40,861 nucleotides of DNA from an uncultured Spirochaeta sp. GTDB lineage: Bacteria > Spirochaetota > Spirochaetia > DTKZ01. This document shows, in pieces, positions 40,792 through 40,861 of this stretch. The position numbers and the translations under genes were made by a program. Each line of letters begins with the position of its first letter. Within the stretch, counting starts at the first letter, position 1. The notes under the pieces are model-generated. The model was not told where the DNA came from and did not search any database. It was given only the letters and a program-made list of their open reading frames with translations. The stretch is taken from assembly GCA_937140905.1 (NCBI GenBank), contig CAKZQO010000083.1, forward strand, positions 1-40,861, given 5' to 3'.

Positions 40792-40861
40792 CCAGGCATG
40801 CACCTCATTTTTTTGGTGCAAATTAGTACAACTGCCTAGCCCAGTTACCATCTTAGAACTT
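40792..40861 (-). ncRNA. Structured leader region upstream of the attenuator (possible aptamer)
   Basis: On the minus strand CTAGGCA (40839-40833) pairs with TGCCTGG (40798-40792), and directly stacked on it TGCACC (40820-40815) pairs with GGTGCA (40804-40799) around a ten-base A-rich loop. A 12-base one-sided bulge GTTGTACTAATT lies between the two helix parts. A further AGAT/ATCT pairing may enclose this. The 5' part is cut by the window edge. I do not recognise a known riboswitch class. Confidence 0.4.

Noticed and set aside
40741-40861. End of a 23S rRNA plus start of a 5S rRNA on the minus strand (GTACTAAT and TGCCTGGC segments)
   Set aside because: Only two 8-base matches are seen. The conserved 5S core (CCCGAACxCxGAAG type) is missing, and the space before the terminator is too short for a 5S RNA.
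40741-40861. SAM or TPP riboswitch on the plus strand (GGTGCAAATTA and CCGAGATACC segments)
   Set aside because: The other conserved blocks of both classes are absent and no plus-strand gene is in reach; the terminator T-run lies on the minus-strand side.
1-40861. CRISPR arrays, insertion sequences, tRNA genes, phage genes
   Set aside because: I looked for regularly spaced repeats, transposase frames and tRNA-like TTCGAATC arms in the gaps and saw none that could be supported.

Overview
The window looks like a chromosome segment from an anaerobic or microaerophilic bacterium, most plausibly a spirochaete. The hints are a YihY/BrkB membrane domain fused to a cyclic-nucleotide-binding domain, an HD-GYP receptor, a Gly-rich lipoprotein next to a beta-rich exported protein, an Etf-linked lactate dehydrogenase module, and sugar-acid uptake by both TRAP and TTT systems. 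The assignment is an inference from gene content; there is no rRNA or tRNA here to anchor it. Genes are dense and no gap exceeds about 250 bases.

Region 1 (1-7263) starts with the tail of a c-type cytochrome and is then a metal/metalloid-handling island. It holds a DUF6132-like protein, a DUF5320-like protein with a good promoter, arsR with an alpha/beta hydrolase and thioredoxin-type arsC on the minus strand, two tandem homologous half-size permeases, a CDF metal exporter, a CPKC thioredoxin-like protein, an ArsP/DUF318-type permease, and an ACR3 arsenite exporter gene broken by an internal frame-shifting deletion.

Region 2 (7266-14956) holds envelope and signalling genes: the YihY-cNMP fusion, an exported protein plus lipoprotein pair, a membrane-anchored coiled-coil protein, an HD-GYP phosphodiesterase receptor, a LUD-domain protein and an exported glucose/sorbosone dehydrogenase-like protein.

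Region 3 (14991-23810) holds the RNA ligase rtcB, a half-size EamA protein, an etfB-etfA-glcD operon (probable electron-bifurcating lactate/2-hydroxyacid dehydrogenase), a glutamine amidotransferase, a glycerophosphodiester phosphodiesterase and a GmrSD-like DUF262 protein.

Region 4 (24062-40861) is devoted to carboxylate and sugar-acid catabolism. The first block has a mandelate-racemase-subgroup dehydratase facing a DctPQM TRAP operon, which is divergent from an SDR / iron-sulfur flavoprotein / methyltransferase operon. The second block has a GntR-FCD regulator, RarD, TctCBA, a zinc alcohol dehydrogenase, a LarA-like (DUF2088) protein and an IlvD/Edd dehydratase in one long operon, with a convergent amidohydrolase.

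The most interesting signals are these: a structured leader with a UUCG-capped terminator and an overlapping alternative hairpin in front of the amidohydrolase (possible orphan riboswitch); the LarA-like/IlvD/alcohol dehydrogenase/TTT pathway with no known substrate; the decayed acr3 beside two other permease systems; recurrent promoters whose -10 box lies only 6-10 nt from the ATG (leaderless mRNAs); and hairpins placed after the binding-protein gene in both tripartite transporter operons. All calls come from reading the sequence and recalling protein families; no searches were run.
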